The position numbers and the translations under genes were made by a program. The notes below the pieces were generated by a model, which searched no databases, was not told the origin of the DNA, and saw only the letters and a list, made by a program, of their open reading frames with translations. This document shows positions 1 through 5,527 of a DNA stretch of 7,502 bases, piece after piece (the first letter of the stretch is position 1; every line of letters begins with the position of its first letter). Origin of the DNA: Acidobacteriota bacterium (lineage in GTDB: Bacteria > Acidobacteriota > Blastocatellia > Pyrinomonadales > Pyrinomonadaceae); NCBI GenBank assembly GCA_020201365.1, contig JAIVGV010000082.1:1-7502 (forward strand). The letters are read 5' to 3'.

Positions 1-632
1 ATCTCGTGGAACGCGCCCGTCTCGGCGAGCGACATCTGGAGCTGCGCGCGGTTCGTGTCGCGCTCCGAGGCGACGACGAAGAAAGGGCGGCTGCGCTGTG
101 ACTCGTAGGCGCGCTTGAGCTTGGCGAGCGCGGCGTCAACGTTCCCTTTTCGCTGCACCTCGAAGACGTGCGAGAGGCGAGGGCTCGTCTCGCCCTCGCG
201 CCAGACGACGTCGTAATAGTCGTACTCCATCTCGGCGTGGAAGCCGAGCGCGCGACCGATGTCGAGGAGCATCTGTTGTACGTCAGCGTGCGAGAACTCG
301 GAAGCGGCGGCGGGCGCGGTCTGCGTCTCGTCGGGCGTGTAGTCGAAGCTCGGCGCTTCCTCTTCGACGCGCTTGCGACCGTTGTTGGTGATTGACCAGA
401 AGCCGCGGCGGCGCTCGATCTGCCGCTTCTCGTCGAGCACGCGACCGGCGCACTGGACGTGGCGACGCCACTGTCGGTCTTCGCGCGCGAGCGACGCGGG
501 CAGGTCGCCGTTCAGGTGCGGGAAGTAGGCGACGAGTCGCTCGTAGAGGAAGCGCACGTCGTCCGCGCCGCCCGTGGCGACGAGTTCTTGCAGGATGGGA
601 AGCTCTAGGCGCGCGACGCCGGGCAGTGTCAT
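1..632 (-). CDS. Mrr-N-like winged-helix protein with possible PD-(D/E)xK nuclease domain (3' end outside window)
   Basis: An open frame runs from ATG at 632 off the left edge, giving 210 visible residues with no stop. Residues about 1-90 fit the Mrr N-terminal winged-helix pattern: an opening LPILQELVATGG, a middle RRHVQCAGRVLDEK helix, and the wing motif RRGFWSITNNGRKRV. A linker rich in Pro, Ala and Thr follows (about 91-113). Residues about 114-190 then look like an alpha/beta nuclease fold: a helix, a strand with YDVVW (D141), a strand HVFEVQRKG (E158 and Q160), a Lys/Ala-rich helix, and a hydrophobic strand PFFVVASE. A D...ExQ arrangement is a known variant of PD-(D/E)xK sites. The winged helix is a family-level resemblance; the nuclease assignment is inference. 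No Shine-Dalgarno is visible before the ATG, and TTG at 638-636 is an alternative start. It could be a restriction-like or DNA-binding regulatory protein. The gene lies downstream of ftsH on the same strand but is separated from it by a long palindrome. Confidence 0.8.
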   Translation of the reverse strand, partial: MTLPGVARLELPILQELVATGGADDVRFLYERLVAYFPHLNGDLPASLAREDRQWRRHVQCAGRVLDEKRQIERRRGFWSITNNGRKRVEEEAPSFDYTPDETQTAPAAASEFSHADVQQMLLDIGRALGFHAEMEYDYYDVVWREGETSPRLSHVFEVQRKGNVDAALAKLKRAYESQRSRPFFVVASERDTNRAQLQMSLAETGAFHE

Positions 633-698
633 CGCCAAAGTTTTTCGGGAGCTTTGGGAATCGAATGGGCTGGCGAGCTGACCGCTAACAGGCTGAAA

Positions 699-726
699 AG
701 TACAGGAAAAAGCGCCGCCTTAGCAA
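699..726 (-). promoter_or_regulatory. Weak candidate promoter for the Mrr-N-like gene
   Basis: Read on the minus strand, TTGCTA (726-721) and TGTACT (704-699) are 16 bases apart and each matches 4 of 6 sigma-70 consensus positions. The implied leader would be about 60 bases. In GC-rich DNA such matches arise by chance, so this is only the best-looking candidate between the palindrome and the start codon. Confidence 0.22.
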
Positions 727-769
727 GCTCACGGGCGCGCGGCACTCGGTCCGGAAATCAAGTTCTTCC

Positions 770-829
770 CTTCGCGACTTTGCGCCTTTGCGTGAAAGTG
801 ATCTCACGCAAAGGCGCAAAGTCGCGAAG
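770..829. repeat. Perfect 26-bp inverted repeat with 8-base loop
   Basis: Left arm 770-795 and right arm 804-829 are exact reverse complements, with loop AAGTGATC between them. Each arm contains a short tandem pair, ACTTTGCG followed by CCTTTGCG. The element starts 22 bases past the ftsH stop and ends about 138 bases before the next start on the same strand. It could therefore fold in the ftsH 3' end as a stabiliser or factor-dependent terminator, but no T-tract follows on either strand, so it is not a classical intrinsic terminator. From memory, the core with TTTGCGCCTTTGCGTGA recurs as a dispersed palindrome in many unrelated bacteria and gives rise to spurious short proteins. That suggests a mobile REP-like or MITE-like element rather than a gene-specific hairpin. 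Confidence 0.9.
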
Positions 830-850
830 AAGAGCTGAACTGCTTGTCGC

Positions 851-2638
851 TTACGCGGCCGCTTCGACCTCGATGCCGAAGCACTCTTTGATCTCGTCGG
901 CTTCGAGCGTGTCGCGATCCATGAGACCGGCGACGAGGCGCGCGATCTCTTCGCGGCTCGAGTCAACCACTTCGCAGGCGCGCTTGAGCTGCGCGTTGAT
1001 GATGTCGCCCGTGGCGTGCTCGATGCGGTCGAGCAGGGCCTGACTGTGCGGGTCTTCGGGCTTGCCGAGGTGGATGGGACCCAAGGGGCTCATGCCGTAC
1101 TCGGAGACCATCGCGCGAGCCATCTCGACGGCGCGCTCGATGTCGTTCGACGCGCCCGCCGTCATCGTGTCGAGCAGCAGCATCTCTGCGGCGCGCCCGC
1201 CAAGCAAGATCGCGACCTGATCTTCGAGGTACTCGCGCTTCTTCATCAGGCGGTCGCGCTCGGGCAGCGACTGCGTGACGCCGAGTGCGCGACCGCGCGG
1301 GAGGATCGAGACCTTGTGGATCGGATCGCCGTGACGGGCTGCGAGTCCGACGGCGACGTGACCCGCCTCATGCACCGCGGTCGCGTAGCGCTCGTCCTCG
1401 TCCATCAGGAAGCCGCGCCGCTCGACGCCCATCAGAATCTTGTCGCGCGCGTACTCGACGTGACCGCGGCGCACGGCGTCGGAGCCGTCGCGCGTGGCGA
1501 AGATGGCGGCTTCGTTGAGAAGGTTGGCGAGGTCTGCGCCGGAGAAGCCGGGCGTGCCGCGTGCGATCCAGCCGAGTTCGAGATCGGGGGCGAGCGTGAG
1601 CTTGCGGGCGTGGACGCGCAGGATGGCTTCGCGCCCGCGCACGTCGGCGAGGTTGACGGTGATCTCGCGGTCGAAGCGACCGGGGCGCGTCAAGGCTTGA
1701 TCGAGGATGTCGGGGCGGTTGGTCGAGGCGATGACGACGACGCCCTGCGTCTGCGCGAAGCCGTCCATCTCGATGAGCAGTTGGTTGAGCGTCTGATCCT
1801 GATCGGCTGAGGCGGAGTCGCCGCCGCGACCGCGACGCCGACCGAGCGCGTCGATCTCGTCTATGAAGACGACGCAGGGCGAGAGTTCCCTCGCCTGTTT
1901 GAAGAGGCGTCGGACGCGCGCCGCGCCGAGTCCGGCGAACTTCTCCTGGAAGCTCGAACCCGAGACGGAGAGGAACGGAACGTCAGCCTCGTTCGCCGCC
2001 GCGCGCGCGAGGAGCGTCTTGCCCGTGCCCGGAGGACCCGAGAGAAGTATGCCGCGCGGGGCGCGACCGCCGAGGCGACCGAAACGCGCGGGGTCGCGCA
2101 AAAATTCGATCGTCTCGCTCAGCTCGTTCTTCGCCTCGTCAACGCCAGCCACGTCCGCGAAAGAGACGTCCTGCGTGCCGCTCGCATCCGTGAGGCGGAA
2201 CTCGCCGCCGCCCCCGCCGATGCTCGCATAGACTCGCCAGCAGACGAAGCCGAGGACGCCGAGACCGAAGAAGACCACGATCCAAGTGAGCGCGTTCGAG
2301 AGCGCGCTCGGCTTGAGCGAGCGGAACTCGATGGTCTGACGGTTCTGGTTGAAGACCCTGATGATCTCCTGCTGCGCGTAGGCGTCCGTGACGACAGCCT
2401 GCGCCTGCGTGCCGTCCGCCCTCTTCACGACGAGCGTCTCGCCGTCAACGACGAGCGACGCGCCCTGCCCCGCGTCCACGACGGCGCGAAGCTCGGTGTA
2501 GTTGACTTCCTGGACGGCCGCCGCGTGCGTGCGCGCGTAGAGCTGCGCGGCGGCGACGAGGAGCGCGACGAGGAGGACGGATGCCACGACGAGGGTGGTC
2601 GCGCGCTGTGTGCGGGGGATCAGGCGGGGTAGAGCCAT
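851..2638 (-). CDS. ftsH: FtsH-type ATP-dependent membrane zinc metalloprotease
   Basis: A complete 595-residue protein of the AAA+ FtsH family, which unfolds and degrades membrane and soluble proteins from the cytoplasmic face as a hexamer. Order: transmembrane helix about 13-34; extracytoplasmic FtsH_ext-like domain about 40-112; second helix about 116-140 with a GGGGG linker; AAA module with Walker A GPPGTGKT (201-208), pore segment QEKFAG (231-236), Walker B VVFIDEID (256-263) and second region of homology TNRPD...RPGRFDR with arginine fingers R318 and R321; then the peptidase with HEAGH (423-427) and the likely third zinc ligand D499 in GASNDIERA. The ATG at 2638 is chosen because it puts a short basic segment before the first membrane helix, as is normal for FtsH; the frame stays open to 3061 but that extension has no FtsH-like content. 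The ribosome-binding site is weak (CAGAGA). The length is a little short of the usual 610-650. It may be a paralogue, since many Acidobacteriota carry several. Confidence 0.96.
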   Translation of the reverse strand: MALPRLIPRTQRATTLVVASVLLVALLVAAAQLYARTHAAAVQEVNYTELRAVVDAGQGASLVVDGETLVVKRADGTQAQAVVTDAYAQQEIIRVFNQNRQTIEFRSLKPSALSNALTWIVVFFGLGVLGFVCWRVYASIGGGGGEFRLTDASGTQDVSFADVAGVDEAKNELSETIEFLRDPARFGRLGGRAPRGILLSGPPGTGKTLLARAAANEADVPFLSVSGSSFQEKFAGLGAARVRRLFKQARELSPCVVFIDEIDALGRRRGRGGDSASADQDQTLNQLLIEMDGFAQTQGVVVIASTNRPDILDQALTRPGRFDREITVNLADVRGREAILRVHARKLTLAPDLELGWIARGTPGFSGADLANLLNEAAIFATRDGSDAVRRGHVEYARDKILMGVERRGFLMDEDERYATAVHEAGHVAVGLAARHGDPIHKVSILPRGRALGVTQSLPERDRLMKKREYLEDQVAILLGGRAAEMLLLDTMTAGASNDIERAVEMARAMVSEYGMSPLGPIHLGKPEDPHSQALLDRIEHATGDIINAQLKRACEVVDSSREEIARLVAGLMDRDTLEADEIKECFGIEVEAAA

Positions 2639-2723
2639 GGCTGTAAATCTCTGTGCAACGCGCGGCGCGTTCGGGGGAACCGTGCGCGCGGCGTCAGGAG
2701 TGTCGAAGATTCTGTTTGAGTTT

Positions 2724-2741
2724 CGCGACCGGAGGGTCGCG
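2724..2741. other. Hairpin in the ftsH upstream region
   Basis: CGCGACC (2724-2730) and GGTCGCG (2735-2741) are perfect complements around the tetraloop GGAG. It lies 86 bases upstream of the ftsH start, so it could be a leader hairpin in the ftsH mRNA or a dyad operator. No function can be assigned from sequence. Confidence 0.45.
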
Positions 2742-3074
2742 GGCGAAAGGTCGAACGCGGGAGTTGCAATCCAGACCTTGCACTGCCGCGCCGCCCCGGT
2801 CTCGCGGGCACGCGGCGACGCGAAATTCACTCTATCATCAGCGGGCGACGCAAGTCCAGCCGACGACTCCCGAAGACCGCGCACAGCGTGCACGCGGGCT
2901 ACTTCACAGCGCGTCTCGCCGTCTCTCGCGTCGCGCGCGGAGACGAGACTGCGATGTGCCCGCGTCGCGTTTGGTTGTCGTTTCGTGACCTGAAAATTGC
3001 GAGCCGGTTGCGCGATCTGATTCCGAACAGCCCGCGCGGTCGGACTGCGGCTCGATTGCATTCAAGTAAAACGT

Positions 3075-3105
3075 CGCGGGGTCGCAGACGACGCCCGCGC
3101 ATTTT
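3075..3105 (+). terminator. Terminator-like hairpin inside the intergenic gap
   Basis: Stem CGCGGG (3075-3080) plus GTCG (3081-3084), loop CAGA, then CGAC (3089-3092), one bulged G and CCCGCG (3094-3099): ten base pairs, followed by CATTTT. On the opposite strand the hairpin is followed by ACGTTTTACTT, so it could act in either direction. No gene lies directly upstream on either strand within the gap. It would therefore end an unseen transcript, block read-through, or be part of a leader of the gene at 3267. The T-runs are short, hence moderate confidence. Confidence 0.45.
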
Positions 3106-3112
3106 GAACGAC

Positions 3113-3132
3113 GCGGCTCAAAGTCGCTTTTT
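3113..3132 (+). terminator. Second, weaker terminator-like hairpin
   Basis: GCGGC (3113-3117) and GTCGC (3123-3127) pair with one G-T wobble around loop TCAAA, and are followed directly by five T residues (3128-3132). The stem is short. Its position just after the stronger hairpin at 3075-3099 makes a tandem arrangement on the plus strand. Confidence 0.3.
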
Positions 3133-3250
3133 CAAAGGGTTTTCGCGTGTATCGGACGCGCTACGGCGCTGCTGGCATGGTCGTTGCACCTTTGGAGCGT
3201 GGCGGGTTCAGTCGAGAACCGGCGGCAGTTTTTGCGGACGACATATAGGC

Positions 3251-3258
3251 GGAAGGAG
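3251..3258 (+). promoter_or_regulatory. Strong ribosome-binding site of the 49-residue membrane protein
   Basis: GGAAGGAG sits 8 bases before the ATG at 3267. It is one of the best Shine-Dalgarno matches in the window, and supports the very short reading frame that follows being a real gene. Confidence 0.85.
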
Positions 3259-3266
3259 AAACTAAG

Positions 3267-3416
3267 ATGCTCTGGACGATTCTCGTGATTCTTCTCGTGC
3301 TGTGGCTGCTCGGCTTGGTCAGCGGGTACACCGTGGGCGGGTTCATCCACATCCTGCTCGTGGTCGCGCTCATCATCCTCGTGCTCAACCTCCTGACCGG
3401 ACGACGCACGGTCTAG
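3267..3416 (+). CDS. Small two-helix membrane protein, lmo0937/DUF5670 family
   Basis: A 49-residue protein that begins MLWTILVILLVLWLLGLV, followed by the turn SGYTVGGFIH, a second hydrophobic stretch and a basic tail TGRRTV. The layout is two membrane helices (about 2-18 and 26-43) joined by a Gly-rich turn, which matches the small lmo0937-type membrane proteins in length and pattern. Their molecular role is unknown; family members are often found next to stress and envelope genes. The start is fixed by the GGAAGGAG site 8 bases upstream. The gene is monocistronic: an intrinsic terminator follows at 3460-3501, and the next gene is convergent. Its 5' region is the long gap shared with ftsH. 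The Trp/Leu/Val-rich composition and family match make it unlikely to be a chance frame. Confidence 0.9.
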   Translation: MLWTILVILLVLWLLGLVSGYTVGGFIHILLVVALIILVLNLLTGRRTV

Positions 3417-3459
3417 TCCGGCGACGAGCGAAGGCGGAACTAAGTAAACGCGACGACGA

Positions 3460-3501
3460 AGGGGCGCGGGCTGACTGAAGCCCATGCGCCTCTTTGTTTT
3501 T
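3460..3501 (+). terminator. Intrinsic terminator of the lmo0937-like gene
   Basis: AGGGGCGC (3460-3467) pairs with GCGCCTCT (3486-3493) with one G-T wobble, and GGGCT (3468-3472) pairs with AGCCC (3479-3483) around loop GACTGA; a two-base AT bulge separates the two helices on the 3' side. TTTGTTTTT follows immediately (3493-3501). It lies 43 bases past the stop at 3416. On the minus strand no T-run follows, so it would serve the converging peptidase gene poorly. Confidence 0.85.
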
Positions 3502-3520
3502 CAGCCTCTCAGAATCAGTC

Positions 3521-5356
3521 TCAACGAAACTCGATCATCTTCGCCGCGAGCGGCGTCGTCACGCGACCGACCGGGTAAGTATTCAACTGCGCGTCGTGGT
3601 ACGGCGAGCGATCGTAGAAGAAGCCGAGCCGCGCGCGCGCACTTTTAGCGAACTGCGGATCGGTCGCCACCTTCCGCTCAAACTCTCGCTTCAGATTCTC
3701 ATCCTTCGCCATCATCTCGCGCGCCATCCGCTCGATGACGTAAGCCTCGCCGTATTCCTTCTGCTCGAAGATCGGGTTAAAGAACCCCCACGCGACGAAC
3801 GAGTCCGGGGACTCGGGTTCGAGCAAGTAGAGCGCGACGCGCGACGCAGGCTGCCGCATCGGCACGACGACGGAGCCGCGCGGGAAGAGCCTCTGCTCGC
3901 GCACGGGCGTGCTCTTCTGAGTTACGAGCACGCGCCCTTCGAACGAGGACGGCGCCCACTTCACGTCGCTGAAGCGGTAGCTCTCCACTTCGAGCGTCGC
4001 GTCTTCGGCGAGCCGCTTGAGCTGTAGCCCGTGCGCGGCGAGCACCGAGATCACGTCCGACCACTGCGGCGGGACGACGTAGTAGAGCGGCGGCGCGACC
4101 GACGCGGTGACGCGCGCCTCGTTGAAGTAGGGCACGAGCATATCGACCGGACGCCGCCCGTAAACGACCATGTCCCCGCCTGAGACGTCGCTGTGCTCGA
4201 CGCGATACTCGACGCCCTTGAACAAGAACGGCTCCGACTTCTCCGTGAACTCTAAACTCAGCGGCACGCGCCGCGCCGGATCGTAGCTTCCGCCTTCGTC
4301 GGCGACCGACGCGTCGGTCTCACGCAGCGCGCGGCGCAACGATTCGGGGTCGCGGTTCATCTCTTCGAGCGTCGCGGCGACGAGATCGTACGTGCCGCGC
4401 ACGCGCGTGCGGTAGTCCTTGAGCATGTGCGTCTCGATGAGGAGACCTGGTCGGTTGCGTAAGGGGGTGTAGCCGGTCGAGAAACGCGGCGTCTCGATGA
4501 AGCCCTCGATGCCCTTCGCGGGGTCGCGGCTGTCGCGCAGCGTGAGGTAGGGCGCGAGCAAGTTCCCTTGCGCCTCGGTAGCGGGGACGATGCGCGAATC
4601 GAATGCGGACTTCATCCAAGAGAGCAGAGGCTCCGGCACGTTCTGGTGCTGCTCGTACTGGTAGGTCACGTTGTAGCGGAAGTCCGCGCCGTCCGTGACG
4701 TGACAGTCTATGAAGAGATCGGGATTCCACTCGTTCCAGAGCCTGAGCCAGGCGCGCGTCTCCGGCGCGTCCGCCTTCATGTAGTCGCGGTTCAGGTTGA
4801 GGTTGGTCGCCGTGCCGCGCCAGCCCATCTCGGCGGGACCGTTCTGGTTGATGCGGTTGTAGGGGCTGCGGCGCACGTAGCCGTCCACGTTGTAGACGGG
4901 AATGAAGAGAAACGTGACGTGATCTAGCAGCCGCTCGCACGTGTGCGTGATCGCCATGTCGCGCAACAGGGCGAGACCCGCGTCGCCGCCGTCGGTCTCG
5001 CCCGCGTGAATGTTGGCTTGGACGAGCATGACGAGCTTGCCCGCCTTGCGCGCTGCTTCGGGCGTGAACGCGCCATTCTTCGCGGCGACGATTAAAGGAA
5101 GCGCGCGCCCCGCGCCGCTTTTCCCGAACTCCGTCACGCGCACGAGCCGCGAGGCGCGCTCCAGCTTTCGCGCGTAGGCGAGCGCCTCTTCGTAGGTCGG
5201 CGTCTCGCGGTAGTTCGACTTCTCCGCGGGCGTCATCCATTCGGCGGGTACGTTCATTGATTGACTCTGCGCGCGCGCGTGCACCACGCAGGCGACAAAC
5301 AGGCAATAGAAGAGAGCCGGCGCGCGGCGGGCGGCGCGAAAATTTAGGTTGCTCAT
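3521..5356 (-). CDS. Secreted M14-family zinc carboxypeptidase
   Basis: A 611-residue protein. The N-terminus has a basic n-region (RAARR), a hydrophobic core ALFYCLFVACVV and a likely signal-peptidase site near HARAQS (about 26-31), so export is expected. The peptidase domain (about 50-340) shows the M14 signature: zinc ligands H117 and E120 in NIHAGETDG, the substrate-carboxylate pair N189-R190 in NLNLNRD, third zinc ligand H219 in DCHVTDG, and the catalytic Glu E308 in GLLIETH. All expected site residues are present. Residues about 350-611 form a C-terminal part I do not recognise, probably mostly beta. The family hydrolyses peptides, typically releasing C-terminal residues or cutting cell-wall peptides; the substrate here is unknown. 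The ATG lies only 3 bases past the stop of the zinc-ribbon gene and has no visible Shine-Dalgarno, so translation is probably coupled. It is the last gene of a three-gene unit. Confidence 0.93.
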   Translation of the reverse strand: MSNLNFRAARRAPALFYCLFVACVVHARAQSQSMNVPAEWMTPAEKSNYRETPTYEEALAYARKLERASRLVRVTEFGKSGAGRALPLIVAAKNGAFTPEAARKAGKLVMLVQANIHAGETDGGDAGLALLRDMAITHTCERLLDHVTFLFIPVYNVDGYVRRSPYNRINQNGPAEMGWRGTATNLNLNRDYMKADAPETRAWLRLWNEWNPDLFIDCHVTDGADFRYNVTYQYEQHQNVPEPLLSWMKSAFDSRIVPATEAQGNLLAPYLTLRDSRDPAKGIEGFIETPRFSTGYTPLRNRPGLLIETHMLKDYRTRVRGTYDLVAATLEEMNRDPESLRRALRETDASVADEGGSYDPARRVPLSLEFTEKSEPFLFKGVEYRVEHSDVSGGDMVVYGRRPVDMLVPYFNEARVTASVAPPLYYVVPPQWSDVISVLAAHGLQLKRLAEDATLEVESYRFSDVKWAPSSFEGRVLVTQKSTPVREQRLFPRGSVVVPMRQPASRVALYLLEPESPDSFVAWGFFNPIFEQKEYGEAYVIERMAREMMAKDENLKREFERKVATDPQFAKSARARLGFFYDRSPYHDAQLNTYPVGRVTTPLAAKMIEFR

Positions 5357-5359
5357 GCG

Positions 5360-5527
5360 CTATTTGAGCGGGTTGCCGCAGTTGCGGCAGGCGGCGCGGC
5401 GCTTGGCGTTGAGCGTGCCGCAAGCCGCGCAGCGGTTGTACATCGTGCGCGCGAACCAGCTCGTGAAGAGCGCGCTCGCGACGAGGATGCCGCCGAGCAC
5501 GGCGACGCTGACGAGCGTGTCCCTCAA
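5360..5527 (-). CDS. Small membrane-anchored zinc-ribbon protein, TTG start
   Basis: A 55-residue protein with one membrane helix (about 5-25, LVSVAVLGGILVASALF and onwards), then a zinc ribbon at its C-terminus: C33-x2-C36 and C47-x2-C50, in CAACGTLNAKRRAACRNCGN. The four Cys should bind one structural zinc. I chose the TTG at 5527-5525 because it overlaps the stop TGA (5526-5524) of the upstream gene in a TTGA junction, gives a compact one-helix protein, and removes an Arg-rich stretch that merely mirrors the upstream gene. GTG at the tenth codon is possible but would cut into the helix. Short TM-plus-zinc-ribbon proteins are common and of unknown role; binding of a partner or nucleic acid is possible. 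The gene sits between a stress-type protein and the M14 peptidase, and its stop is 3 bases from the peptidase ATG. Confidence 0.75.
   Translation of the reverse strand: MRDTLVSVAVLGGILVASALFTSWFARTMYNRCAACGTLNAKRRAACRNCGNPLK

Larger units (their letters stand above)
2639..3266. other. 628-bp intergenic region between divergent ftsH and the lmo0937-like gene
   Basis: No convincing gene is seen. Frames open here encode Arg/Ser-rich, low-complexity sequence with no domains, and none has a good ribosome-binding site. The region must hold the 5' control regions of ftsH (leftward) and the small membrane-protein gene (rightward). What can be seen are hairpins at 2724-2741, 3075-3099 and 3113-3127, the last two followed by short T-runs on the plus strand, and a short inverted repeat GGTTC-N6-GAACC (3205-3220) about 47 bases before the ATG at 3267. 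No strong sigma-70 promoter stands out; CATATA at 3242-3247 lacks a matching -35. Confidence 0.6.

Noticed and set aside
654..1043. Short open frames on both strands through the palindrome, with LRLCV and SRKGAKSR-like stretches
   Set aside because: The residues come from translating the inverted repeat. Such peptides are a familiar artefact of this repeat and have no start signals.
1016..1810. 264-residue open frame on the plus strand
   Set aside because: It lies wholly antisense to ftsH and its sequence is a GC-rich shadow with no recognisable domain.
2639..3061. In-frame N-terminal extension of ftsH to an ATG at 3061 (141 extra residues)
   Set aside because: The extension is Arg/Ser/Pro-rich without domains and would put a long disordered segment before the first membrane helix. 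The ATG at 2638 gives the standard FtsH N-terminus.
2888..3265. 125-residue plus-strand open frame just upstream of the lmo0937-like gene
   Set aside because: Arg/Ser-rich, no domain, no Shine-Dalgarno, and it runs through two terminator-like hairpins.
3777..4064. 95-residue minus-strand frame inside the M14 gene
   Set aside because: Out-of-frame shadow of the peptidase C-terminal region with a composition dominated by Arg and Ala.
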